A DNA stretch of 64,000 nucleotides from Hoylesella loescheii DSM 19665 = JCM 12249 = ATCC 15930 (lineage in GTDB: Bacteria > Bacteroidota > Bacteroidia > Bacteroidales > Bacteroidaceae): NCBI RefSeq assembly GCF_000378085.1, contig NZ_KB899214.1, positions 105,092 through 169,091 of the forward strand. Direction: 5' to 3'. Position 1 is the first letter of the stretch, and every line of letters begins with the position of its first letter. Both the position numbers and the translations under genes were made by a program. Below are positions 1 to 8,948 of the stretch, piece by piece. The notes below the pieces were generated by a model that saw only the letters and a list, made by a program, of their open reading frames with translations, was not told the DNA's origin and did no database searches.

Positions 1-15
1 TAAAGAAACGAACAA

Positions 16-108
16 ATGAAGCTTACACATTCACAAATTTCGGAAATTATTTCGAATTACACAAGTAGTAGCGAGGGTTTTGTCACCCTACAGTCTTTCA
101 TTATGAAC
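16..108 (+). pseudogene. possible transposase N-terminal remnant
   Basis: An open frame starts at 16 and its first 31 residues (beginning MKLTHSQISEII, with a TSSSEGF stretch) resemble, from memory, the N-terminus of mutator/IS256-type transposases of Bacteroidales. The resemblance ends where a perfect hairpin begins at 109, and the frame then runs through the hairpin to a stop at 228. No further transposase sequence follows. It is best read as a decayed fragment; it could also be a chance open frame. Confidence 0.3.
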
Positions 109-171
109 CGTAGAGTCAACCTGCAAGTGCAAAATTATTATATTCTTTTGCACTTGCAGGTTGACTCTACG
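109..171. repeat. 26-bp perfect inverted repeat (hairpin)
   Basis: Positions 109-134 and 146-171 are exact reverse complements with an 11-base AT-rich loop (135-145). The arm contains GTAGAGTCAACCTGCAAGTG. There is no T-run on either side, so a simple intrinsic terminator is unlikely. A small palindromic mobile element or the fused ends of a lost insertion sequence are both possible. Confidence 0.8.
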
Positions 172-302
172 TTGATAAATATTTTGCATTACATTCCTCT
201 TTATTGGTCCTATAACAAATCTCTATAGATCACTCCTTGAATTTTATTTGTATAATGCCATTACACAAGTGATGCGGGAGGTTAGAAATGACAGCTACTA
301 CT

Positions 303-830
303 TTATCTTTTTTCCCATCGTTGAAACTTGTTCATACAGAAGAATGCCGAAAACACGCTTAGTATGGTAAGAACGATGCCAATAACTGCCCATAGAAGCA
401 ATTGTAAACCAGACAAAGTCGTAACCTTTGAAAATTCAGCAAAAGCATAGATACAATATGGCAAAGTCAAGAAACTAGTGATGATAACTGGCACATATTT
501 TCGATACACAATCCATTGTACGATATGCATCAAGAGGTGAACAGAATATCCAGTCAATGCACCAAACCACCATTGATACGCCCCTGACCATACGGAATAG
601 CATGAAACAATAGATATTAGGATAAACTCGTGAAAAGTACCAACGGCAAAGGAAGCAGTGGAATAATCGAGATGTCCTCGTCGAGTAAAGAGCGATTCTA
701 ATTTAGGAAATCGCTTTCTCAGTTCCTCCCTGTTCCTGTCAATCCAGCGTCTAAACATAATAATTTCTTCGTATTCATGAACCACAAACACGATAGGAAG
801 CAGCATCATTATTAAGCTTGTTTTTTTCAT
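303..830 (-). CDS. HXXEE domain-containing membrane protein
   Basis: A 175-residue protein with several hydrophobic segments and an early HEYEE motif (residues 18-22), the signature that names the HXXEE family of small membrane proteins. The function of the family is not known. A second conserved-looking feature is the histidine-containing hydrophobic stretch SVHLLMHIVQW near residue 100. It is the last of three leftward genes (with the GNAT and P-loop genes), separated from the GNAT gene by only 15 bases, so co-transcription is likely. The ATG at 830 is the only good start. Confidence 0.75.
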   Translation of the reverse strand: MKKTSLIMMLLPIVFVVHEYEEIIMFRRWIDRNREELRKRFPKLESLFTRRGHLDYSTASFAVGTFHEFILISIVSCYSVWSGAYQWWFGALTGYSVHLLMHIVQWIVYRKYVPVIITSFLTLPYCIYAFAEFSKVTTLSGLQLLLWAVIGIVLTILSVFSAFFCMNKFQRWEKR

Positions 831-845
831 AATCTTCCTTGTTAT

Positions 846-1406
846 TTACTTTAAATTACGGATTCGGTTCTTCCAATCTTCCAAGGTGATTTTAGTAAAG
901 TGTTCTGTACGAAAGTCGTTCATCAATGGAACAGGCTTGTTTTCTTCAGTATGGCTGTAAGTAAATCCGCATTTCTCTTGTGCTCGTTTCGATTTTTCGT
1001 TACCATCGTAATACCCACACCAAACCGTAGTTTGCTGTAAGTTCTCAAAAGCATATCGAAGTAATTCGTTTACCCCTTCAGGAATCAGGCCTTGTCCCCA
1101 ATAGGGTTCACCAATCCAATAACCTATCTCACACTCGGTGTCTGCCATCTTTGCGCTATGGATTTCACTTTTTGTGGTCATTATGCCAATGCTGCCAACA
1201 GCCTCGCCCGTTTCTTTTAATACAACCGCATAGGTTTCTGGGGCAGACAGCACAACCTTTATAATTTCGCGACTGTTCTCTATACTGGTATGTGGTGGCC
1301 ACCCGGCAATGGGACCAATGTTAGGATTACTTGCATACTTGTAGAGTGCTTCTGCATCACTTTCCTGCCACGGCCTTAAAATCAGACGTTTTGTTTGTAA
1401 TTCCAT
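846..1406 (-). CDS. GNAT family N-acetyltransferase (RimJ/RimL-like)
   Basis: A 186-residue protein with the typical start of the RimJ/RimL branch (LQTKRLILRPWQESDAEAL) and an acetyl-CoA binding region around residues 94-110, where GYWIGEPYWGQG gives the usual G-x-G/A loop. These enzymes move an acetyl group from acetyl-CoA to an amino group on a protein, drug or small molecule; the substrate cannot be told here. It ends 15 bases before the HXXEE gene and starts 6 bases after the stop of the P-loop gene, so the three genes probably form one transcript. Confidence 0.85.
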   Translation of the reverse strand: MELQTKRLILRPWQESDAEALYKYASNPNIGPIAGWPPHTSIENSREIIKVVLSAPETYAVVLKETGEAVGSIGIMTTKSEIHSAKMADTECEIGYWIGEPYWGQGLIPEGVNELLRYAFENLQQTTVWCGYYDGNEKSKRAQEKCGFTYSHTEENKPVPLMNDFRTEHFTKITLEDWKNRIRNLK

Positions 1407-1412
1407 ATCTCT

Positions 1413-2213
1413 TTATATTTTATCTACTGTAATAACTCTGTATGTAAAAGAATTGACTGTGATACGGACATGTGCCGCATCGTTGGTAATATAATAGTTC
1501 TTTCCTTTCTTCTGAAAATCAGCATCATCTGTACTCTTGATAATTCTTGAAACAAAGCTTTCAATTTCATGGGGCGAGAGATGAAGTCCGAGTTTTCGGT
1601 TTATTCTGTCATACACAAGTTCTGTGTAGCAAAGCTTTTCTATGATAATACCTTTCAATGGGCGGCCTATGCTTTCTGTATCTTTATTTCCTGTTGTTGG
1701 AGAAAGAATCTCAGAAACCTTTTCTCTTAGTTCCGTTTCGCATTGACTAATGGTTTTTCCTGCCGTATCAATAACAATGCGACCATTTATCCACTTGTGA
1801 TATTCTCGATTTCCGATGTCATCCCACGTTGGTAGTTTTATGTTTGCCACGTCTGACCTCCTTTGTTCAGCACGCTTCCTGTGTTCCACCTTATCCGAAC
1901 ACACAATTTCTATGTTGATGAAGCGACAACCACTCTTGTTCGCAACGTCTTCCCATTCTTTCCTTGTTAGTTCAATAGGATTGCAGCAATCCGCCACAAC
2001 ATTGTTGTTCAAGTGTAAATTGTCGCTAGCCATACGGTATGCCAATCTATACCCCTCACCCTCGACATGAATATGGCACAAGTCTTTCAATCCTTGCTCA
2101 ATGGTGTCAATTTGCAGATAAACACCTCCGAATTCCTTCGCGATAGACTTTGCAAGTGTGGATTTCCCAACGGCAGGGAGTCCCGAGAAAATAAAAAGAA
2201 TAGCTTTGTTCAT
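1413..2213 (-). CDS. P-loop kinase fused to a DUF3781 domain
   Basis: The N-terminal half is an AAA_33-type P-loop kinase: GLPAVGKST (residues 11-19) is the Walker A motif, followed by DCCNP and an arginine-rich lid (EHRKRAEQRR). Such proteins phosphorylate small molecules or nucleic acid ends. The C-terminal 80 or so residues (CYTELVYDRINRKLGL to the end, TYRVITVDKI) match my memory of DUF3781, a stand-alone family of unknown role. The join is in frame with no sign of error. The ATG at 2213 is preferred because P-loop homologues begin there; an ATG three codons upstream (2222) is also possible. First gene of the three-gene leftward group. Confidence 0.75.
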   Translation of the reverse strand: MNKAILFIFSGLPAVGKSTLAKSIAKEFGGVYLQIDTIEQGLKDLCHIHVEGEGYRLAYRMASDNLHLNNNVVADCCNPIELTRKEWEDVANKSGCRFINIEIVCSDKVEHRKRAEQRRSDVANIKLPTWDDIGNREYHKWINGRIVIDTAGKTISQCETELREKVSEILSPTTGNKDTESIGRPLKGIIIEKLCYTELVYDRINRKLGLHLSPHEIESFVSRIIKSTDDADFQKKGKNYYITNDAAHVRITVNSFTYRVITVDKI

Positions 2214-2269
2214 ACCGTACATTCATTAGCTGTGTTACGAAAAAGACTTCTAGAGAGCCATCAGCACAA

Positions 2270-2277
2270 CAAAAGTA
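2270..2277 (-). promoter_or_regulatory. -7 box for the P-loop/GNAT/HXXEE group
   Basis: Reading leftward the sequence is TACTTTTG, a match to the Bacteroidetes -7 consensus TAnnTTTG, about 57 bases before the ATG at 2213. No exact TTTG box lies 19-21 bases further upstream. Confidence 0.45.
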
Positions 2278-2576
2278 CAACTTAAATCCGGGAAACCAAC
2301 CCGTTTAGGTAGCGAAATACTTTTTTGTAAATAAAATTAACTGTATTTACAAGCTCGATATACTAGTTGCAAAAAGATGAGATACACCAATAATGCTATC
2401 ATTATAGTGAAATGATAAGCATGTGTAATAAGTAAAGTCCCCATCTACGAACTATTGCGTATTTGCGAACCCATTTTAATTGGCAATCAAAATATATGGA
2501 AGTAAAATCTCTTGCCTTAGTTTATACACATAGCTTCATGGTGAAACAGTAAACCTTGCATCCGTTCCCCTCTCCA
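2278..2576. other. intergenic spacer, nothing further recognised
   Basis: AT-rich DNA between the start of the P-loop gene and the end of aroB. Beyond the -7 box I see no open frame with coding character, no strong terminator and no repeat. Confidence 0.5.
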
Positions 2577-3629
2577 TTACATCGTCTCCCTAAAAAAGTC
2601 GAGCGCCTCTTTTATCTCGTCCTTTGTAGCCGTTTGGTTGATAATAGGTTTGCCTATGTCTTCCAGGAAAGTGAAGTTTATGTTCGTCGAAGTATTTTTC
2701 TTGTCGTGTTGCATCAGCTCTATAAGGCTGTCATAATCGTTGCACGATAGGGCGAATATACCATAATAGTTGCGGATAAACTGCACCGTTTGTCGCATCT
2801 TATAAGTGGGGAAGTTTGCCTTAAATGTCGATAGATACAGTTCACATACCAAACCGAAAGCCACCGCATAGCCATGCAATATGGGTTGACCCTTATGTAA
2901 GGCCATCGACTCAAATGCATGCCCCACAGTATGCCCTAGGTTTAAAGCCTTTCTCAATCCCTGTTCATGTGGATCTTTCGCCACGACCTCCTCCTTCACC
3001 TCAACCGATTGGGCCACCATTTGTTGTAGTCTTCCCCAGTCGGGCTCTTCGAGGTCGAAATTCAGCAACTCCCCCCACATCTCCTCATTGCTTATCAATC
3101 CATGTTTCAGCATTTCTGCATAGCCCGAACGTGTATTCATGTCATCTAGCGTATTGAGAAACACTGTATTAAGTATAACAAATCGGGCATCGCAAAACAC
3201 GCCAATCTCATTCTTCAGTCCATTAAAGTTCACGCCAGTCTTACCCCCTACAGCAGCATCCACCATTGCCAGCAGTGTTGTAGGGATGTTAATGAAGTTG
3301 ATACCCCGTTTGAAAGTGGCTGCAGCAAATCCCCCCAAGTCGGTCACCATTCCTCCTCCAAGGTTGATAAGGCACGAACGTCGCGTACCTCCATTGGTTC
3401 CCAGCATCTCCCATACTCTTGAAAGCGTAGCGATGTTCTTATGCGTGTCGGTCGAAGGGATGCTTATAACGACAGCCCCTTTCATACAATCAAATTGTTG
3501 TATCTTAGGCCAACAATGCGCCTTAGTTGTCTCGTCTGTTAGCACAAACAGCCTATCGGGCGCACAAATGGCAATGGCGTGCGCCAAATCTTTCTCCAAG
3601 CAGTCAGAAATAAGAACTTCTTGCATCAT
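2577..3629 (-). CDS. aroB: 3-dehydroquinate synthase
   Basis: A 350-residue cytoplasmic enzyme that converts DAHP to 3-dehydroquinate, the second step of the shikimate pathway, using NAD and a divalent metal. The NAD-binding GGGMVTDLGG (residues 91-100), the PTTLLAMVDAAVGGKTGVN block (116-134) and the metal-site HTVGHAFE (about 233-240) are all present, and the length is normal. It stands alone here; the gene for the preceding step (DAHP synthase) lies 14 kb away in the Phe/Tyr operon. Start at the first of two adjacent ATGs. Confidence 0.95.
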   Translation of the reverse strand: MMQEVLISDCLEKDLAHAIAICAPDRLFVLTDETTKAHCWPKIQQFDCMKGAVVISIPSTDTHKNIATLSRVWEMLGTNGGTRRSCLINLGGGMVTDLGGFAAATFKRGINFINIPTTLLAMVDAAVGGKTGVNFNGLKNEIGVFCDARFVILNTVFLNTLDDMNTRSGYAEMLKHGLISNEEMWGELLNFDLEEPDWGRLQQMVAQSVEVKEEVVAKDPHEQGLRKALNLGHTVGHAFESMALHKGQPILHGYAVAFGLVCELYLSTFKANFPTYKMRQTVQFIRNYYGIFALSCNDYDSLIELMQHDKKNTSTNINFTFLEDIGKPIINQTATKDEIKEALDFFRETM

Positions 3630-3655
3630 GTCAATGTTAGGGTTTATTCTTCACG

Positions 3656-3686
3656 CAAAGTTAAGACAAACAGTCAAGCGCGCAAA
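3656..3686 (-). promoter_or_regulatory. aroB promoter
   Basis: On the minus strand TTTG (3686-3683), a 19-base spacer and TAACTTTG (3663-3656) match the Bacteroidetes housekeeping promoter. Transcription would begin about 20 bases before the aroB ATG. Confidence 0.7.
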
Positions 3687-3808
3687 ATTTCACCATATAA
3701 ATTTTGTTCATGTGGTTAAACCCTTTTTATTTTTTCTCGTCACATATCGTAAAGTAGGCACTCAAAAGCGTGGTCTTTGTCACGTTTAATATGCACAGTA
3801 GCTGGTGA

Positions 3809-3925
3809 GCTAGGAAAATTCGAAAGCCTAGGATAAACAAGAAACCTAGGAAACAAGAATAACTAGAAAGCTTAGGAAACTTGTTAACTAGTCAACTAGT
3901 TTACTTGCCAACTTGTCTGCTTATA
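3809..3925. repeat. intergenic short repeats (CTAGG and AACTTG words)
   Basis: Four YTAGG words occur at 3809, 3827, 3845 and 3871, the first three spaced 18 bases apart and most followed by AAACAAG or AAACTTG. They run into a stretch of alternating AACTTG, AACTAG and TTAC words (3877-3920). The word AACTTGTCTGCT recurs near 21,494. The array fills the divergent gap between aroB and the outer-membrane receptor; its role is unknown. Confidence 0.55.
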
Positions 3926-3977
3926 ATAAGAACTAACGGCGTACCCACTCATCGCGCCTTTAAAATAGATTTAGTTT

Positions 3978-6944
3978 ATGAATAAGTATTGTTTATTGAT
4001 GTTGTTTTTCTTTGTTGCAGCGGTGACAAAGGCACAAGAACGTAAGATCAGCGGTATGCTTACCGACCGCGACACACATGAAGCCGTTACCCAAACAACG
4101 GTTCAACTATTAAAATCCGACAGCACTTTTGTTGTTGGAGCAATATCTAACGAGAAAGGCGAGTTTACGTTAACTGCCCCCGAAGATGGCAATTATTTGC
4201 TTAAAATATCAAGTGTTGGCTATCTCACCCATTTTCAGAAACTGCTCATATCCGATGGTAAGGACTTGGCTTTGGGCAAAATTGTGATGAACGCCGATGC
4301 CATCATGCTTAAAGGAACCACTGTTACGGGACAGGCTGTAAAGGTCACGGTGCGCGAAGATACCTTTGTCTATAACTCTGCAGCCTTCCGCACCCCCGAA
4401 GGGTCTACCATAGAAGAACTTGTTAAACGCCTACCAGGTGCACAAGTTAGCGACGATGGCAAGATAACCATCAACGGCAAAGAGGTGAAAAAAATATTGG
4501 TAGATGGCAAAGAGTTTATGACGGGCGATACCAAGACTGCCTTAAAGAACTTGCCTACTTCTATTGTCGACAAGATAAAGTCGTACGATCAGCGCAGCGA
4601 CTTAGCGCGCGTTTCTGGCATAGATGATGGCGACGAGCAAACCGTGCTCGACTTCGGCATTAAGAAAGGCATGAACAAGGGCGTTTTCTCCAATGCCGAT
4701 CTCGCCCTTGGCACCGAGTCGCGTTATGCCAATCGGCTTATGGGCGCGTATTTCAAGGACGAATATCGGGCAATGCTCTTTGCTAATGCCAACAATACCA
4801 ATGATATGGGGTTCCCAGGTGGTGGAGGAAGGGGTAACTTTGGTCGTAATCGCGATGGACTTAACGCCTCCAAAATGCTTGGTACAAACTTTAATTACGA
4901 GAAAAAAAATAAGCTAACGATAGATTGGAGTTTACGTTGGAACCATTCAGATGGTGATGTGCAGAGTCGTGTGGCTTCCGAGAACTTTGTAAGTACTGCG
5001 GGGTCGTTTTCCAATAGCCTTAACCAGAGCTACTCGCGTGGCAACCAATGGAATGCCCGTGGACGCTTAGAGTGGCAACCCGACACGCTAACCAACATAA
5101 TGTTTCGCCCTTCGTTCAGCTATTCCACAAGCGATGGCACGTCGTCTAGCATGTCGGCCACCTACAACGACAACCCCTACAACTATGTGTCCGACCCTCT
5201 CTCGTCGTCGGCTTTTGCCCAATTGGCAGCCGATAGTCTGATGGTAAACACGCGTTCGCAAAACAGCATCAGCTACACACGAAACAAGCAGGCGGGTGGA
5301 ATGTTGCAATTAAACCGCCGATTAAATGCCAACGGACGAAATGTAACCCTTCGTGCCGACGTAGATTATACCGACACCGATACCAAATCGTTGTCACTGT
5401 CGAACGTGCACCTTTTTCAAGTGAAGAATGCGACGGGCTTAGACTCTGCATATCAAACCAACCGCTACAACCTCACGCCAACAACCGCGTGGAGTTATAG
5501 CCTGCAAGCCACATACAGCGAACCTCTTTGGCGAGGTACGTTCTTGCAATTCAGGTATAAGTATGGTTACAGTCGCACCACGAGCAACCGCTCAACGTTC
5601 GACTTCAGCAATCTTGGTGAAGACTTTTTCTCGTCACTCTCACCGCTTTATCGTGGTTGGAACAGCTATCTTTCTTTACTTGCCAACCCCTACGAGAATT
5701 ATTTAGACCAGCGGTTAAGCCGTTCTTCGGTCTACACCAACCATACCCACGAACTCGAAATGATGTTGCGTTTTGTCGGTAAGAACTATAAGTTCAATGC
5801 AGGTTTTATGGTTCAGCCCCAATCGTCGCACTTTACCCAAACCTATTTGGGGCAATATGCCGACAGCATGCGCCATGTTTTCAACGTTTCGCCCACACTC
5901 GAACTTCGCTATAAGTTTAGCGACGTTAGCCAATTGCGTATCAATTATCGTGGCACAACTTCGCAGCCGGCAATGGCCGACCTGCTAGACATCGTTGACG
6001 ATAGCGACCCCTTGAACGTGCATCGAGGAAATCCAGGCCTTAAACCCTCGTTCACCAATTCGCTTCGCTTCTTTTATAATACCTATAAGGAGCGTCGCCA
6101 GCAAACCCTCATGTCGTTCCTCGATTATAGCAATACGCGAAACGCCGTGAGCAACCGCGTAACCTACGATGAGACCACAGGTGGGCGAACCACGCAACCC
6201 GACAATATTAATGGTAACTGGAATGTCAATGCGGGGCTAATGTTCAACACGGCTATCGACTCGGCGGGTGTTTTTAACGTCAACACGTTCAGCAACCTAG
6301 GTTACAACAATTACGTGGGCTACGTCAGTCTCAATTCCACGTCTGGTTCGCAACGCAACGTTACCCGTTCGTTTAGCCTCTCAGAGCGGTTGGCCACCAG
6401 CTATCGCAACAGTTGGTTAGAGTTAGAACTCGATGGCTCTTTTACTTACGCCCATTCCAAAAATGAGCTACAACTGCAAAATAACCTCAACACTTGGCAA
6501 TTTGCATACGGTGCTACACTCAATTTCACCCTTCCTTGGGGTATGCAACTCTCCACCGACTTGCACCAAAACAGTCGTCGCGGATATGCCGACCGCGCGC
6601 TTAACACCAACGAACTGGTGTGGAATGCCCAGCTTTCTCAAAGCTTCCTTAAAGGCAGTCCTCTTAGTGTGAGCGTCCAGTTCTACGACTTGCTGCGCCA
6701 GCAAAGCAACTTCTCGCGTTCTATCAACGCCTATCAGCGCACCGACACCGAGTATAATAGCATCAACAGCTATGCCATGTTGCACGTGGTTTATCGCTTT
6801 AATCTCTTTGGTGGTAAAGATGCCCGTCAGCAGATGCGCAAAAATAGGCCTGATGAAGAAGGCCCTGGTGCTCCTCCTCCTGGTGGGATGCCTGGTGGAC
6901 GACGTCCAATGGGTGGCATCAGACCAATGGGCGGTGGCTTTTAA
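3978..6944 (+). CDS. TonB-dependent-receptor-like outer membrane beta-barrel protein
   Basis: A 988-residue protein with a signal peptide (residues 1-19, ending TKAQE), a carboxypeptidase-regulatory-like beta-sandwich (about 20-105), a plug-like region (NSAAFRTPEGSTIEELVKRLPG) and a long barrel with alternating aromatic strands. This is the architecture of the OMP_b-brl_3 group in Bacteroidetes, which are TonB-receptor relatives; the substrate is unknown and no SusD-type partner is next to it. Odd features are a Gly-rich insert near residue 277 (GGGGRGNFG) and a C-terminal tail rich in Gly, Pro and Arg after the last strand. Monocistronic, with a strong terminator about 200 bases downstream. 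Confidence 0.88.
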   Translation: MNKYCLLMLFFFVAAVTKAQERKISGMLTDRDTHEAVTQTTVQLLKSDSTFVVGAISNEKGEFTLTAPEDGNYLLKISSVGYLTHFQKLLISDGKDLALGKIVMNADAIMLKGTTVTGQAVKVTVREDTFVYNSAAFRTPEGSTIEELVKRLPGAQVSDDGKITINGKEVKKILVDGKEFMTGDTKTALKNLPTSIVDKIKSYDQRSDLARVSGIDDGDEQTVLDFGIKKGMNKGVFSNADLALGTESRYANRLMGAYFKDEYRAMLFANANNTNDMGFPGGGGRGNFGRNRDGLNASKMLGTNFNYEKKNKLTIDWSLRWNHSDGDVQSRVASENFVSTAGSFSNSLNQSYSRGNQWNARGRLEWQPDTLTNIMFRPSFSYSTSDGTSSSMSATYNDNPYNYVSDPLSSSAFAQLAADSLMVNTRSQNSISYTRNKQAGGMLQLNRRLNANGRNVTLRADVDYTDTDTKSLSLSNVHLFQVKNATGLDSAYQTNRYNLTPTTAWSYSLQATYSEPLWRGTFLQFRYKYGYSRTTSNRSTFDFSNLGEDFFSSLSPLYRGWNSYLSLLANPYENYLDQRLSRSSVYTNHTHELEMMLRFVGKNYKFNAGFMVQPQSSHFTQTYLGQYADSMRHVFNVSPTLELRYKFSDVSQLRINYRGTTSQPAMADLLDIVDDSDPLNVHRGNPGLKPSFTNSLRFFYNTYKERRQQTLMSFLDYSNTRNAVSNRVTYDETTGGRTTQPDNINGNWNVNAGLMFNTAIDSAGVFNVNTFSNLGYNNYVGYVSLNSTSGSQRNVTRSFSLSERLATSYRNSWLELELDGSFTYAHSKNELQLQNNLNTWQFAYGATLNFTLPWGMQLSTDLHQNSRRGYADRALNTNELVWNAQLSQSFLKGSPLSVSVQFYDLLRQQSNFSRSINAYQRTDTEYNSINSYAMLHVVYRFNLFGGKDARQQMRKNRPDEEGPGAPPPGGMPGGRRPMGGIRPMGGGF

Positions 6945-7140
6945 GTAACGTCTTTGCTCACGCCTATCAAAGGGATAAAGGCCGATTGTCCAACAATTGC
7001 TTCACCATCGACAGCTCTCCAATAGGGGAGAGGTGAATGGCATGCCTTGCTGTTCTGTCTATACAGGGTAGTATTTTACCCCAGGTTCGCCTAAAAACAA
7101 TAAAGGTGTTATCGTTGTTTTACGTTCAACAACCTTATAT

Positions 7141-7195
7141 AAAACGCCTGTCGCGCCAACAACCGCTAAGCGGAAATTGGCGCGACAGGCGTTTT
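7141..7195 (+). terminator. strong intrinsic terminator downstream of the receptor
   Basis: Arms 7141-7159 and 7177-7195 are perfect 19-bp reverse complements (CGCCTGTCGCGCCAA core). A second small dyad (CCGCTAAGCGG) lies in the loop and a T-run follows on the plus strand. It is 197 bases after the receptor stop; no gene lies between. Confidence 0.75.
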
Positions 7196-7334
7196 TGTGT
7201 TTTAGTTGTGCCGAAACAAGCATCTTTTTAACTACGAAGTAACACGATAATTACCCTCTTATTGTGTTGCTCATGATGACAAAGGGCCACCTCGCTAGAT
7301 GGTTCAAGAATTCCATTTTACCTTTTATCGGCCA

Positions 7335-7470
7335 GTACAAATGCCTTTGTAGGGTCAGTACAAATGCTTTTGTACGGCCACTACAAGCCTTTTGTAGTCA
7401 CGCTACAATTGATCGGTAGTGGCACTACAACTTGTTTGTAGTCACACTACAAGCGAGTTGTACTGATTCG
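7335..7470. repeat. six-unit tandem array of 22-23 bp dyads
   Basis: Units start at 7335, 7358, 7381, 7403, 7425 and 7447. Each begins STACAA and most contain TTGTA near the middle, so each unit is itself a small inverted repeat (CTACAA...TTGTAG). The outer units carry GTACAA and the inner ones CTACAA. It lies between the receptor terminator and the 3' end of the serine dehydratase gene. There are no unique spacers, so it is not a CRISPR array. Confidence 0.75.
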
Positions 7471-7515
7471 ATGTCAAGTAAATCGTGTTGTAAGGGCTTA
7501 ATTCAACACATTTCA

Positions 7516-8730
7516 TTAGCTTCCCATCATGAAGTCTTTGGCCAGTCCGCCTTCGCTCGTTTCCTTGTAAAGCGAAGGAATATCGTGTCCCGTTTGCTTC
7601 ATAACTTCAACCACACGGTCGAACGAAACACGGTGCCTGCCATCCGAAAATGCCGAGTAGAGGTTCGAATCCAATGCGCGAGTGGCTGCAAATGCATTTC
7701 GTTCTATACATGGTATTTGCACCAAGCCGCACACGGGGTCGCAAGTCATGCCCAAATGGTGTTCCAATCCCATCTCTGCGGCATACTCAATTTGAGCCGG
7801 ACTGCCACCAAACAGTTGGCATGCGGCAGCCGAAGCCATAGCACAAGCCACGCCAACCTCGCCTTGGCAACCAACGTCGGCACCCGAGATAGAGGCGTTT
7901 TTCTTAACGATGTTGCCAAAAAGGCCTGCTGTGGCCAAAGCGTGCAGGATGCGTGTTTCGGAGAAATTGTGGCCCTTTGCCAAATGGTAAAGCACCGCAG
8001 GCAAAACGCCACTAGCACCACAAGTGGGTGCGGTAACGATGGTTCCGCCCGAAGCATTTTCTTCGCTCACAGCCAAGGCGTATGCATAAACCAGTCCGCG
8101 TGTTTGTAATGTTTGCTTATATCCGCTCGCCTTTACGTAGTAGGTAGCCGCTTTGCGAGGTAATCCTAGCGGGCCGGGCAATACGCCCTCGCTGTTAAGT
8201 CCGCGTTCAACGGCTGCTTGCATAACGGTCCATACCTCGTGAAGGTAATTCCAGATGTCTTTCGTTTCGCATTGTTCCACGTATTCCCAATAGCTTCTGC
8301 CGCTTTTCTCGCACCATCGCATAATGTCCGTTAGCGAATTCATATCATATATTTCCTTCGTGTCGAACATATCGGCGCCTTTCTTGCCCTCAGAGAGTGC
8401 TCCTCCGCCAATGCTATACACCGTCCATTCGTCCACAGCGTTACCACTGGCGTCTTTTGCAACGAATTTCATACCGTTAGGATGAAACGGCAAGAACACC
8501 GAAGGTTGCCAAACAATGTCAACGGGTGCAGTGGGTTCAAGCGTTTCCACGATTATGGCGTCGGTCATGTGTCCTTTTCCTGTTGCAGCTAAGCTGCCAT
8601 AGAGTGTCACTTCGAAGCGAGATGCTTGTGGGTTACGTTCTTTAAATATCTGTGAAGCCTTTTGTGGCCCCATCGTATGACTGCTCGATGGGCCTTTGCC
8701 TATCCTAAACAATTCTTTTAACGATCTCAT
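7516..8730 (-). CDS. sdaA: L-serine ammonia-lyase, iron-sulfur type
   Basis: A 404-residue single-chain L-serine dehydratase that converts serine to pyruvate and ammonia. The N-terminal beta-like domain begins with GPSSSHTMGP, the substrate-binding serine loop. The C-terminal catalytic domain has TAPTCGASGVLPA and CDPVCGLVQIPC, which supply the cysteines of the labile 4Fe-4S cluster. Length fits the fused one-subunit form. The ATG at 8730 is supported by a well-placed promoter about 165 bases upstream. No partner gene; asparaginase, another amino-acid-degrading enzyme, is 3 kb away but separately transcribed. Confidence 0.93.
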   Translation of the reverse strand: MRSLKELFRIGKGPSSSHTMGPQKASQIFKERNPQASRFEVTLYGSLAATGKGHMTDAIIVETLEPTAPVDIVWQPSVFLPFHPNGMKFVAKDASGNAVDEWTVYSIGGGALSEGKKGADMFDTKEIYDMNSLTDIMRWCEKSGRSYWEYVEQCETKDIWNYLHEVWTVMQAAVERGLNSEGVLPGPLGLPRKAATYYVKASGYKQTLQTRGLVYAYALAVSEENASGGTIVTAPTCGASGVLPAVLYHLAKGHNFSETRILHALATAGLFGNIVKKNASISGADVGCQGEVGVACAMASAAACQLFGGSPAQIEYAAEMGLEHHLGMTCDPVCGLVQIPCIERNAFAATRALDSNLYSAFSDGRHRVSFDRVVEVMKQTGHDIPSLYKETSEGGLAKDFMMGS

Positions 8731-8854
8731 TTCTATCGATAATGTTTTTGTGGGGGTAAAAGAGTTGGTTCTTTATGACTCTTTACTTATATGTGTTTAT
8801 AAAATTGGAATGAGGAAAAGAGTAATGGTTGGTATTACTCAAATTCTCCGAACT

Positions 8855-8948
8855 TCCTTGATTTGCTATTGTTTAAAACGCTTCTTGTTATCTATGCAAA
8901 GTTAACAAAAAGGTGCTGTCTGACCAAAGAAAGCACTTGCTTTTTACT
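8855..8948. repeat. promoter-bearing direct repeat, copy 1
   Basis: About 94 bases that recur at 9890-9983 with roughly 80% identity, in the same orientation. Shared blocks include TCCTTGATTTGCT, GCAAAGTTAA and CCAAAGAAAGCA. This copy lies upstream of the serine dehydratase gene and carries its promoter. Confidence 0.75.
8897..8928 (-). promoter_or_regulatory. sdaA promoter
   Basis: Minus strand: TTTG (8928-8925), exactly 20 bases, then TAACTTTG (8904-8897). This is a full match to the Bacteroidetes consensus. The leader to the ATG is about 160 bases. Confidence 0.75.

Noticed and set aside
7141..7195. Long hairpin considered as a riboswitch or attenuator
   Set aside because: It follows the receptor gene and no rightward gene lies downstream; a terminator explains it.
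7335..7470. Repeats considered as a CRISPR array
   Set aside because: The repeats follow each other with no unique spacers, and no cas genes are nearby.
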